From an uncultured Clostridia bacterium (lineage in GTDB: Bacteria > Bacillota > Clostridia > Christensenellales > Aristaeellaceae), in contig CALGBY010000057.1 in the NCBI GenBank assembly GCA_937886445.1, forward strand, positions 1-16,282: 16,282 nucleotides of DNA, in the 5' to 3' direction. Shown piece after piece: positions 1 to 6,934 of this stretch (position 1 is the stretch's first letter; each line of letters starts with the position of its first letter). The position numbers and the translations under genes are program-made. The notes under the pieces were generated by a model. It saw only the letters and a list, made by a program, of their open reading frames with translations, made no database searches and was not told the DNA's origin.

Positions 1-25
1 GGGATTTGATAGTCAAATTCCTTTT
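1..25 (+). terminator. weak terminator-like hairpin at left edge
   Basis: Positions 1-9 pair with 13-21 around a 3-base loop (one G-T wobble), and a run of four T follows at 22-25. This could end transcription of a gene lying left of the window. The stem is AT-rich and the T run is short. The rest of 26-208 holds no gene I can support, only a repeated cgtaatattt-like motif near 39-67. Confidence 0.25.
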
Positions 26-208
26 GGTAACAAAAATGTAATATTTGCAATTAATACGTAATATTTAAATGAGATGCCCCTGTGTCCGGGATCCGATAAT
101 TACATTCCGGTTACATCCGTCATACTCAAGCTTACGGCGCACCCCAATATCCTCCCCGCCGGTCACGGCTCCCGGAGGCCGCGATCCCCCAAAAACACCG
201 CATGTGAG

Positions 209-259
209 CCAAAAAGGTGCCCGGATCACGCGGGCAGCGTTCTCCGGACACCTTTTTGG
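209..259 (-). terminator. rho-independent terminator of the transporter operon
   Basis: A perfect 11-bp inverted repeat (209-219 with 249-259, CCAAAAAGGTG and its complement) lies just past the stop codon of the ATPase gene. Inner CCGG blocks may extend the stem. Read on the minus strand the 3' arm ends in a T run, so it can act as a terminator. The symmetry also allows some function on the plus strand. Confidence 0.7.
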
Positions 260-275
260 GTTTACTCTACTGCCG

Positions 276-1370
276 TCAGGCAAGTTTTCCTCTTGAGATA
301 CGGTCTCCGCTCTCTTTATCAAACAGGATAGCTGTTTTGGTAAAGTCAAAGCGCACCTCGGTATCCACAGGCCAGTCCACATCGCCGAACACCACGGCGG
401 TAAGCAGGGCATCCCCGACGGAAAGCTTTACAGTGGTCTCCATGCCGCTGGGCAGAGTGGAATATACCTTTCCGGTATAGGCGCCGTTCTCATTCAGGCT
501 GATATACTCGGGACGGATGCCCACTACCACCTCACGGGGAACGGGATTTCCATCCTCCGATATGAAGTCCGCCGCGATACCGCCAAAGAACACACGGCCG
601 TTTTCATATACGCCGTCGGTAAAGTTCATGGACGGGTTGCCCATAAAGTCCGCCACAAAGAGATTGGCGGGGTCATTATACATGGTAAGCGGAGGCGCGT
701 ACTGCTGCAGCAGGCCGTTTTTCATGATGCACACCTGGGTGGAAAGGGTCATGGCCTCCAATTGGTCATGGGTAACATACACGAAGGTGGAATCGGTATC
801 CCGGTGCAGGCGCTTCAACTCGGTACGCATTTCCATACGCAGCTTGGCATCCAGGTTGGAAAGGGGTTCATCCATAAACAGCACCTTGGGTCCCGGAGCC
901 AGCGTTCTGGCAATGGCCACACGCTGCTGCTGGCCGCCCGAAAGCTCCGAGGGATAGCGCTTTTCAAATTCCTCGATGCGAAGCAGTTTCAGCAGCTCAT
1001 TCACCCGCTCGCGGATACGGTCCTTCTTCCACTTCAGGTTTTCCAGACCAAAGGCGATGTTCTGATACACCGTCATGTGGGGCCAGAGGGCGTAATTCTG
1101 GAAAAGGAAGCCCACATCGCGCTTGATGGGCGGCAGGTTGATGCCTTTTTCGGCGTCAAACACCACCTTATCGCCGATGGTGATCCTGCCCTCGGTGGGC
1201 GTTTCCAAGCCGGCGATCATGCGCAGCGTGGTGGTCTTGCCGCAGCCGGAGGGGCCAAGCAATGTGATAAAGGCGTTGTTGCCGATCTGAAGGTTCAGAT
1301 CATCCACCGCCACAAATTTTTCAAACCGTTTGGTTACATGTTCCAGTATGATTTCCGGCATATCAGCCAC
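276..1370 (-). CDS. ABC transporter ATP-binding protein (FbpC/AfuC-like)
   Basis: This cytoplasmic ATPase powers the importer encoded just upstream. In the 364-residue product the motifs are intact: Walker A GPSGCGKT (39-46), Q-loop Gln91, signature LSGGQ (143-147), Walker B VLFMDE (163-168) followed by SNLD, and H-loop His201. The C-terminal ~90 residues are a TOBE-type regulatory domain, including a GIRPE motif typical of the FbpC/PotA/UgpC group. It is last in the minus-strand operon and overlaps the permease stop by 8 bases. The start used here is GTG at 1370. An ATG three codons later (1361) is equally plausible, because the AAGGGAG site is 3 nt from the GTG and 12 nt from the ATG. The substrate cannot be read from the ATPase. 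Confidence 0.93.
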   Translation of the reverse strand: MADMPEIILEHVTKRFEKFVAVDDLNLQIGNNAFITLLGPSGCGKTTTLRMIAGLETPTEGRITIGDKVVFDAEKGINLPPIKRDVGFLFQNYALWPHMTVYQNIAFGLENLKWKKDRIRERVNELLKLLRIEEFEKRYPSELSGGQQQRVAIARTLAPGPKVLFMDEPLSNLDAKLRMEMRTELKRLHRDTDSTFVYVTHDQLEAMTLSTQVCIMKNGLLQQYAPPLTMYNDPANLFVADFMGNPSMNFTDGVYENGRVFFGGIAADFISEDGNPVPREVVVGIRPEYISLNENGAYTGKVYSTLPSGMETTVKLSVGDALLTAVVFGDVDWPVDTEVRFDFTKTAILFDKESGDRISRGKLA

Positions 1371-3228
1371 CTACTCCCTTATCGATCGATGCTCCGGTGA
1401 GCTTGTTCACGGCAAAGTTGATGATGAGCACCACCACGATGATCAGCAGGTTGATGGCGTTTCCGAACTGAGCCCAGCCCTTTTCGGAATACTGCATCAG
1501 CATGGTGGTAAGAATGGTGTTGCTGGTAGGCACCAGCAGAACGAACAGCGACAGCTCGCGCATGCAGCTGACCAGCGGCAGCAGATAGCCCGAAAGGAAG
1601 CTGCTCTTCTGGATGGGGAAGATCACGCGGGCCATGCGCTTCCACCAGGGAACGCCGGTGATCATGGCCGCCTCCTCGATCTCACCCGAAAGCTGCAGCA
1701 TGGCGCTCACGCCGGAACGGGTGGCGAAGGGCATGTACTTGATGGAACCGGCAAGCACCAGCACGCCCAGACCCAGCGGAAGCGCCAGCTTGCTGCTCAT
1801 GGAAAGGTAGATGGCGCCGAAGGCCAGGGAAGGCATCAGGTAGGGGAAGAAGGAAAGGTTGTTCACCCAGTTGGCCAGACGGCTGCCGCGGCGGCGGGCC
1901 ACACCGTAGCCCACCAGAATACCGCAGGTGCCCGCCACAAGGGAGCAGCTGACGGCAAGCAGCAGGCTGTAGCCCAGCGCCTTCCACACCTTGGCAGAAA
2001 GCAGGATACCGGTATCATCGCCCTGATCCAGATAGGTAAGGTTCTTACCCACCCAGAAGTCCAGTGTCATATTGGACAGGGAGTAATCCCCCGCCTTGAT
2101 GATCACGCTTTCCAGCGCGAAGGTGACCAGCGGTACCACAGCCACCATCAGCAGAATAATGACCAGCACAATGGCCACGATATGCTTGCCCGCCTTCAGG
2201 TTGATCAGCGATACCTGACCGCTCTTGCCCGTTACGGTGGTGAACTGCTTACGGCTGTTGGTCACCTTCTGGTTGATCAAAAGAATGCCCACGCCGAAGA
2301 GGATCATGACCGCTACCATGATGTAGGCCTGACCGGGATATTTGTCCATCATGGATTTCATCTTGGTGGACAGCGTATAAAAGCGCACGGGATCGCCCAG
2401 GAACACCGGCACGGAATAGGCGCTCATGGAGCTGGCAAACACCAGCAGCAGGGTGCTGAGCATGGCGGGCTTCACGATGGGCAGGGTGATCCTGCGTATG
2501 ATCCTGCCGCGGCCGGTCTTCAGGATGGTGGCCGCCTCCTCAAGGTTCGCGTCCATGTTGCGCAGGATGCCGCCGATGAGGATATAGGCAAAGGGCGCGT
2601 AATGCAGGCCCAGCACCAGAGCAATGGGGAACGGCCCGTATACGAACCATTCCGGCATAAACACCCCGAACACGGCCGCCATGATACCGTTGGATGTCTT
2701 CAGACCGATCTCGGTATTCTTAAAGAAGGTCTGCCAGAAGGTGGCCAGCGTCCAGGAGGGCATGATATAGGGAAACACAAACACCGAGGAAATGAATTTC
2801 TTGCAGCGGATGTTCGTTCTGGTGATCAGGAAAGCCACCGTGCCGCCAAACAGGATGGCGATACAGGAAGCGGCTACGGAAACCTCCAGTGTATTGATGA
2901 GAGGGCTGTAAAAATTGATCCAGCTGGTAGAATTGGTGATCCCCTTTTCGCCGCCGTCATCCAGCGTAAGCAGCAGGCGTTCAAAGTGTACCGTGGAAAC
3001 ATCTCCCACCTTCAGCCCCTGTTTGCGTACCATGCTTCTTTCGGCATTATGTACAAGGAACATTTCCGAAAGCATGGAAAACAGCGGGTACAGGGTGAGC
3101 ACGATCAGCACAACTAAAAACGCCAGAAGGATCACATTGGCCGGTTTGGAAAACCACGCGCGCAGCTTTCCGCAGGTGCGGGACATACCGCTCCTCTCCC
3201 GGCTGATGCTGGCAGAGTTGTTGCTCAT
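1363..3228 (-). CDS. ABC importer permease, two fused MetI-like domains (FbpB/AfuB-like)
   Basis: This is the inner-membrane channel of the importer, with two BPD_transp_1 domains on one chain. The reading frame is open to 3318, but I place the start at ATG 3228 (621 aa) because a strong AAAGGAGG lies about 10 nt upstream. The product has a short polar N-terminus, a first TM segment around residues 28-50, and about 12 hydrophobic segments in total. It carries two EAA loops that contact the ATPase: around residue 230 (NLEEAATILKTGRGRIIRRI) and around residue 518 (EIEEAAMITGVPWWKRM). One-chain permeases of this length are typical of the FbpB/AfuB group that uses class-1 binding proteins. A terminator-like hairpin separates it from the binding-protein gene upstream, and its stop overlaps the ATPase start. 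Confidence 0.92.
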   Translation of the reverse strand: MSNNSASISRERSGMSRTCGKLRAWFSKPANVILLAFLVVLIVLTLYPLFSMLSEMFLVHNAERSMVRKQGLKVGDVSTVHFERLLLTLDDGGEKGITNSTSWINFYSPLINTLEVSVAASCIAILFGGTVAFLITRTNIRCKKFISSVFVFPYIMPSWTLATFWQTFFKNTEIGLKTSNGIMAAVFGVFMPEWFVYGPFPIALVLGLHYAPFAYILIGGILRNMDANLEEAATILKTGRGRIIRRITLPIVKPAMLSTLLLVFASSMSAYSVPVFLGDPVRFYTLSTKMKSMMDKYPGQAYIMVAVMILFGVGILLINQKVTNSRKQFTTVTGKSGQVSLINLKAGKHIVAIVLVIILLMVAVVPLVTFALESVIIKAGDYSLSNMTLDFWVGKNLTYLDQGDDTGILLSAKVWKALGYSLLLAVSCSLVAGTCGILVGYGVARRRGSRLANWVNNLSFFPYLMPSLAFGAIYLSMSSKLALPLGLGVLVLAGSIKYMPFATRSGVSAMLQLSGEIEEAAMITGVPWWKRMARVIFPIQKSSFLSGYLLPLVSCMRELSLFVLLVPTSNTILTTMLMQYSEKGWAQFGNAINLLIIVVVLIINFAVNKLTGASIDKGVGG

Positions 3229-3294
3229 ACCGGGTAATTCCTCCTTTGATCCGAATCGCATAGCCCGGCATGATTGAATCAGGCCGGGGCTATG

Positions 3295-3335
3295 AAAAAA
3301 AGGTGGCGCTGAAGGCACCAGGTCCGTTCAGCGCC
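3295..3335 (-). terminator. intercistronic terminator/attenuator between binding protein and permease
   Basis: A perfect 9-bp stem (3305-3313 with 3327-3335, GGCGCTGAA and its complement) with a 13-base loop is followed, on the minus strand, by seven T (3301-3295). This is a classic rho-independent terminator shape inside the operon. Partial readthrough would leave more binding-protein mRNA than permease/ATPase mRNA. Confidence 0.65.
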
Positions 3336-3343
3336 GATGGCGG

Positions 3344-3367
3344 CTCCCGCCGGGTACACGGCGGGAG
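3344..3367 (-). other. stable GC hairpin after the binding-protein gene
   Basis: A perfect 8-bp stem (CTCCCGCC 3344-3351 with GGCGGGAG 3360-3367) has an 8-base loop. It lies between the binding-protein stop and the terminator-like hairpin and has no T run. It may protect the upstream message from 3' exonucleases. Confidence 0.45.
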
Positions 3368-3387
3368 TCTGCGGGAAAGCTTTGGTA

Positions 3388-4527
3388 TTACTGCAGATAC
3401 TTGCTTACGAAGGTCTGCACTTCATCACTGTTGTCCAGGATGAACTCGGGATCTTCCATGACCAGGTTGGCCTTCCACACATCAATGCCCAGGTCATCTT
3501 CCTTGACGGGGATGGTAACATTGGAGGAATAGGCGCCGATGGACTTGCCCCAGGGCGCAAAGCCTTCAGCGGTCATCAGATATTCGATGAACAGCATGGC
3601 GGTGTAGGGACGGTTGGCGGCGGCGCTCACCAGCGCGTACATGGGATACATGAAGCCGGAGAAGGGCTCCACGGCGTAGCCGTTCGCGGTGGCGTCATAC
3701 TGGGCCACGGTGAGGTTGTCGGTCAGCACGGAGGAGGAGCGCAGCTTGGAAAGCACGAAGAGGCCGATCTTGCCCGCGGCGGTATCCTGGCTCACTTCCT
3801 CAGCAATGGTGGTATCGGAGGAACCGAAGGTGCAGTTGGAAAGGAATTCGGCGATCCACTTGTAGCCGGCGTTCTTGTATTCGCCCAGCTCGATGTCCTT
3901 GCCCGCCCAGGCCTTGTAGGCTTCGGCCAGCTTGGCGCTCCAGTCATCATTGGTAAGCATGATGAGGAAGTTCATGTTGACCTGTTCCTTTTCGGGGTTC
4001 TTGAAGATGATGCTGCCCTTCATGGAGGCATCGGTCAGCTCCCACACATTCTTGATGGCAGGCACATTTTCGCCCTTGTTGTTGTAGATGAACAGCTTGT
4101 TGATGTACTGATGTACGAGGGGCAGCATGTCATCCTCACCAACGAATTCCTTCACGGAAGCGGGCACATAGTTTACCAGCCAGCCGTCTTCCAGCGCGTA
4201 GGTCAGCTGAGCGCCGTCCTGGATCATCACCATGTCGGCGCCGCTGTCGGCGGCCACTTCGTTTTCAAGCTTGGTGTAGATCTCGCCGTCCTTCAGGTTG
4301 GAGCTTTCCACGGTGATGCCGTAAAGCTCGCCGAAGGCGGTCACAGCGGTCTCGATGCGGCTGGTATTGCCGTACACAATAAAGTTGCCGGTTTCGGCCT
4401 GAGCCAGAGCCACCAGCTCGTCATGGGTCAGGTCCGCGCCGGCGGCGACGGTTTCCGTCACATCCGCGAAGGCGCAGCAGGACAGGAGCAGGCACAGAGC
4501 CAGTGCCACAGAAAGAAGCTTTTTCAT
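3388..4527 (-). CDS. extracellular solute-binding protein (FbpA/AfuA-like)
   Basis: This 379-residue protein captures substrate outside the membrane for the importer. Residues 1-21 are a signal peptide: KK, a hydrophobic core, then LLSCCAFA before Asp22. Cleavage could be at AFA/D, or LLSC could serve as an imperfect lipobox for lipid anchoring. The remainder resembles the class-1 binding proteins of the iron/hexose-phosphate/putrescine group. No adjacent Tyr-Tyr pair exists anywhere in the chain, whereas FbpA-type ferric-binding proteins use such a pair, so iron is a poor guess. AAGGAGG sits 9 nt before the ATG. The gene lies second in the operon, after a sugar-isomerase-like gene, which hints at a sugar, sugar phosphate or other organic substrate (inference). 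Confidence 0.9.
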   Translation of the reverse strand: MKKLLSVALALCLLLSCCAFADVTETVAAGADLTHDELVALAQAETGNFIVYGNTSRIETAVTAFGELYGITVESSNLKDGEIYTKLENEVAADSGADMVMIQDGAQLTYALEDGWLVNYVPASVKEFVGEDDMLPLVHQYINKLFIYNNKGENVPAIKNVWELTDASMKGSIIFKNPEKEQVNMNFLIMLTNDDWSAKLAEAYKAWAGKDIELGEYKNAGYKWIAEFLSNCTFGSSDTTIAEEVSQDTAAGKIGLFVLSKLRSSSVLTDNLTVAQYDATANGYAVEPFSGFMYPMYALVSAAANRPYTAMLFIEYLMTAEGFAPWGKSIGAYSSNVTIPVKEDDLGIDVWKANLVMEDPEFILDNSDEVQTFVSKYLQ

Positions 4528-4560
4528 TGGATATTCCTCCTTGGAAAATGTGTTTATTTA

Positions 4561-4576
4561 ACACCGCACGCGGTGT
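4561..4576 (-). other. short hairpin between isomerase and binding-protein genes
   Basis: ACACCGC (4561-4567) pairs with GCGGTGT (4570-4576) around two bases. It sits between the isomerase stop and the binding-protein ribosome site. On the minus strand AT-rich sequence follows but no solid T run, so this is at most a weak terminator or a processing site. Confidence 0.35.
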
Positions 4577-4588
4577 CAGATACATAAA

Positions 4589-5371
4589 TCACGGAGCAAA
4601 CGCCCTGATAAAGGAATAGGACTTTTCAAGATATTCCTCAAGCGTAACGCCTGCCTCCCGGTCCCGCTCGCTGTATTCCGTTTCCAGGTTCAGCGATACC
4701 TCGGGTAACGCAAGCAGCCTTCGCATCAACTCCGGCCAGCGAATATTCCCCATTCCCGGCCGCATATGCTGATCCTGCATACCGTCATTATCGTGAAGAT
4801 GCGTAGTCACCAGCCTGTCACCGAACATCCCCAGCGGATCAAGCCGCGGGGTAAAGCAGTTGGCATGGCCGCTGTCAAAGCAGAAGCGCAGGCGTTCTGA
4901 CGGGCAATGCTCATACAGATAACGGTTGTACTCCGGAAAGCGCGTGTTTTCAAGCGCGATGTCCACTCCCCGCCTTTGGGCGGTATCAAGGATGCGTTTC
5001 ATCCTTTCCGCCCCCAGCGCGTTGGGCGGCGGCGTGATCAACTTCCTTGTGGTATGCATCACAAGGTGACGGATGCCTCTGTCCCCTGCCTCGCCGGTCA
5101 CGCGGATCACATCCCGCGTATAGGCTTCCCCGTCTTCGCCCTCGCGCCACAGGTCCGCCGCCCGCTCCTGCGGGTAATGCACACACACCGTAGCGAGACC
5201 GGCTTTTTCGCACAGATCGAAAATCTCCTTCGCGGGCAGGCCGGCACGGTTGTTTTCCTCCTCCCACACATACACAGCCTGTGTAAAGCCGGCATTCTTT
5301 ACCGCGCGCAGCCTGTCATTCATAGGAATATCAAAGAAACCAAACCGCAGATCCTGTCCTAACTCGACCAT
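4589..5371 (-). CDS. sugar phosphate isomerase/epimerase-like TIM-barrel protein
   Basis: This is a 260-residue protein of the xylose-isomerase-like (AP_endonuc_2) TIM-barrel superfamily, whose members isomerise or epimerise sugars using a divalent metal. Candidate metal ligands are visible: Glu141 in IALEN, Asp166/His169 in CFDSGHAN, His191/His193 in THLHDND, and Glu230 or Glu232 in LNLETEYS. The frame is open to an ATG at 5398, but I chose ATG 5371. The consensus promoter puts the transcript start near 5408, and GGAAGG lies 9 nt before 5371. It is first in the transporter operon, so the enzyme probably works on the imported compound or a derivative. The exact substrate is unknown. Confidence 0.85.
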   Translation of the reverse strand: MVELGQDLRFGFFDIPMNDRLRAVKNAGFTQAVYVWEEENNRAGLPAKEIFDLCEKAGLATVCVHYPQERAADLWREGEDGEAYTRDVIRVTGEAGDRGIRHLVMHTTRKLITPPPNALGAERMKRILDTAQRRGVDIALENTRFPEYNRYLYEHCPSERLRFCFDSGHANCFTPRLDPLGMFGDRLVTTHLHDNDGMQDQHMRPGMGNIRWPELMRRLLALPEVSLNLETEYSERDREAGVTLEEYLEKSYSFIRAFAP

Positions 5372-5414
5372 TTCAAAACGCCTTCCCACCCGGATCATCT
5401 TTCGGGATGGAAAT

Positions 5415-5443
5415 ATTATAGTGATTTTTTACCATATTGTCAA
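5415..5443 (-). promoter_or_regulatory. perfect-consensus sigma-A promoter of the transporter operon
   Basis: On the minus strand TTGACA (5443-5438), a 17-base spacer and TATAAT (5420-5415) match the housekeeping consensus at all 12 positions. Transcription should begin near 5408, about 37 nt before the preferred start codon of the isomerase gene. No clear operator palindrome overlaps it. Confidence 0.85.
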
Positions 5444-5471
5444 GCTCCGATTTATTGATGACTGTTACATT

Positions 5472-5573
5472 CTCTTCTACCGATTCCTCTCGCCGTTTAT
5501 ATCGTTCTATGATTGCTGTTTCAAATGGCAGTTTTCTCAGCTTGAACTGACGGAAAAGATACTGAAAATGCAT
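5472..5573 (-). pseudogene. remnant of an IS256-family transposase
   Basis: On the minus strand this stretch encodes KLRKLPFETAIIERYKRR followed by EESVEE. I recognise it as a conserved stretch of IS256-type (mutator) transposases, which usually reads like FETAIIERYRRR-x-SSVEEA and continues into EMYLAGVSVRR. Here the match breaks after the second Glu of VEE and the frame runs on as unrelated sequence (NVTVINK...) over the operon promoter. Upstream the frame meets a stop within about 12 codons of the first Met. Only some 25-35 residues of a roughly 400-residue protein survive, so it is a fossil. The assignment rests on remembered family motifs. Confidence 0.65.
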
Positions 5574-5629
5574 CGTTTTGAATTTAGAAACACACCATAG
5601 TATTCACTGAAAATTTTTATGAAAAATCA

Positions 5630-6607
5630 TTATATGCCCGGATAATCATCGTTTTCCAGATTGATAGTGATCTCATCATAGGGTTCTCCGTCTAAAGAAA
5701 TCACCATTCTTACATATTCCGGCATGGTATCAATATAATATTGTCCACCGCCATGCTTCTTTATTACCTTGCCCGACGGCGTCAAGCATTTAAAATCATA
5801 TCTGTTGAAATTCTCGGAAACTTTATTGAGCGAATAACTCATGAGGCTTTCAAGCGGCGTGATTGTTATCTTCAAATCAAAAATTTCAACATCATCATTT
5901 CTATAAATGTTTCCCTGATAATATTTTGTTTCTATCGGCTCCGCTTTATCCGCATGAATCGGCACGGTTCTGTTTTCTTCCACAATGTTACCGTCCCGGT
6001 CGATATACATGATTTTTATGGATACACAAAATGATCCGTCAAAACCAGGTATTTTAATTGCAAGTTCATTTACCGCATGCATCTCATATGCAATATCATC
6101 TGGACTTTCTCCTACTGTTGCATCCAGCCAGATATCGTTATATATACAACTTGTCTCAACAAAACAATACTCATTTCCCCAGCTTTCGATCGGCTGATAA
6201 TATGGACTGTATGGGTCCAGACAGGTAAATGGTCGAACATATCGTCCGTCAGCTTTTATGTGAAAATCGATCATTCCAAAGAAATCATCCATGAGAACAT
6301 CACATATTTCAACATCACAGATTGAAAATGATTCAATCCGGTTTATATGTGTCACGTAGTTTTTCCACATATCACTGTAGAAAGGGGTATCCTGATCAAC
6401 ATATTGCTTTACGACCGTACCCATGGATTCAGGCTCAAATTCTTTTCCGAGTGTTGATACTACCCAGGCTTTATAATTTGTATACAAATCACGGTGAAAT
6501 TCATTTTCTGTTGCGCCGAAGGGCATAGCAATAGTAAATGAAGCAATAAATGCAACGCACAAACAACAAAAGTATGTAATTCTCTGCCTGCTACAAATTC
6601 TTTTCAT
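5630..6607 (-). CDS. hypothetical secreted or membrane-anchored protein
   Basis: I do not recognise this 325-residue protein. The N-terminus has positive charge (KRICSRQR) and a hydrophobic stretch at about residues 10-28 ending near MPFGATEN, so it is a signal peptide or membrane anchor. The rest is polar, acidic and rich in aromatic residues, with likely beta-strand segments. The part around DLKITITPLESLMSYSLN loosely recalls the C-terminal beta domain found in DUF4179/DUF5643-type surface proteins, but that is only an impression. The gene is clearly AT-richer than its neighbours and sits next to a transposase fragment, suggesting acquired DNA. An AGGGGGG site precedes the ATG, and the start overlaps the stop of an 11-codon leader ORF, implying translational coupling. 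Confidence 0.75.
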   Translation of the reverse strand: MKRICSRQRITYFCCLCVAFIASFTIAMPFGATENEFHRDLYTNYKAWVVSTLGKEFEPESMGTVVKQYVDQDTPFYSDMWKNYVTHINRIESFSICDVEICDVLMDDFFGMIDFHIKADGRYVRPFTCLDPYSPYYQPIESWGNEYCFVETSCIYNDIWLDATVGESPDDIAYEMHAVNELAIKIPGFDGSFCVSIKIMYIDRDGNIVEENRTVPIHADKAEPIETKYYQGNIYRNDDVEIFDLKITITPLESLMSYSLNKVSENFNRYDFKCLTPSGKVIKKHGGGQYYIDTMPEYVRMVISLDGEPYDEITINLENDDYPGI

Positions 6608-6639
6608 ATAAGTACCCCCCTATATGCAGCTTTATTCAT
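6604..6639 (-). CDS. 11-codon leader ORF coupled to the secreted-protein gene
   Basis: On the minus strand a perfect AGGAGG (6653-6648) lies 8 nt before ATG 6639-6637, which opens a frame coding MNKAAYRGVLI. Its TGA (6606-6604) overlaps the ATG of the next gene in an ATGA arrangement. The better ribosome site belongs to the tiny ORF, so translation of the secreted protein may depend on re-initiation. It may be a real leader peptide or the leftover of a deleted upstream gene. Confidence 0.5.
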   Translation of the reverse strand: MNKAAYRGVLI

Positions 6640-6679
6640 TGCGTTTTCCTCCTGTATATACAGAATACTTTTCATGCTT

Positions 6680-6708
6680 ATATTACTATATTCAGCCTAT
6701 TTACACAA
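6680..6708 (-). promoter_or_regulatory. possible promoter for the leader ORF and secreted protein
   Basis: On the minus strand TTGTGT (6708-6703) and TAATAT (6685-6680) are spaced by 17 bases. The predicted start near 6673 is about 20 nt ahead of the AGGAGG site. The match is only moderate and the region is AT-rich, so chance is a real possibility. Confidence 0.3.
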
Positions 6709-6852
6709 GCAGAAATATATAGAAAAGTCAGGACAATTGCTTATTGCAAAATGGTTTATGAATTTGCAGCATACGGTTGCTCTGTATTCATTCATGCTCA
6801 CATTTTACCGTTCCACACGTTCCGAAAATGCCCCGGTATGTTTTCGGCGCAC

Positions 6853-6881
6853 TTGTTTTTTGCACGCGGTTTTGATAGAAT
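6853..6881 (+). promoter_or_regulatory. sigma-A-type promoter of the HAD-tmk operon
   Basis: TTGTTT (6853-6858), a 17-base spacer and TAGAAT (6876-6881, five of six matches) predict transcription from about 6888. The inverted repeat at 6822-6847 lies immediately upstream of the -35 box and could be a protein-binding site. Confidence 0.55.
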
Positions 6882-6888
6882 GAAACGG

Positions 6889-6904
6889 CGTTCCGGAAGG
6901 AACG
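6889..6904 (+). other. hairpin at the predicted 5' end of the HAD-tmk mRNA
   Basis: CGTTCC (6889-6894) pairs with GGAACG (6899-6904) around a GGAA loop. It begins within a base or two of the predicted transcript start, the placement seen for stabilising 5' hairpins. No T run follows. Confidence 0.35.
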
Positions 6905-6934
6905 ATCAGTTTTTGTGACCTGAGGAGATACCGT

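Larger units (their letters stand above)
6640..6934. other. divergent intergenic region
   Basis: This gap separates the minus-strand secreted-protein unit from the plus-strand HAD-Tmk operon. It holds the leader ribosome site, a weak minus-strand promoter, a 7-bp inverted repeat (CCGAAAA 6822-6828 with TTTTCGG 6841-6847), the plus-strand promoter at 6853-6881 and a leader hairpin at 6889-6904. The longer open frames here have no ribosome site or recognisable content and I do not call them. Confidence 0.6.

Noticed and set aside
1330..3117. 595-codon open frame on the plus strand opposite the permease
   Set aside because: It is rich in His, Gln, Gly and Ala with no membrane, signal or domain pattern, as expected for the antisense of a GC-rich gene. 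The minus strand encodes a clear ABC permease.
3337..4587. 416-codon open frame on the plus strand opposite the binding protein
   Set aside because: Its composition is dominated by Gly, His and Val, mirroring the antisense codons of a well-supported binding-protein gene with its own ribosome site and signal peptide.
4589..5398. Upstream ATG at 5398 as the isomerase start
   Set aside because: It would lie only about 10 nt after the predicted transcript start and lacks a properly spaced ribosome site, whereas ATG 5371 has GGAAGG at 9 nt.
6674..6883. 69-codon open frame in the divergent intergenic region
   Set aside because: It has no convincing ribosome site, random-looking composition, and overlaps the promoter of the next operon.
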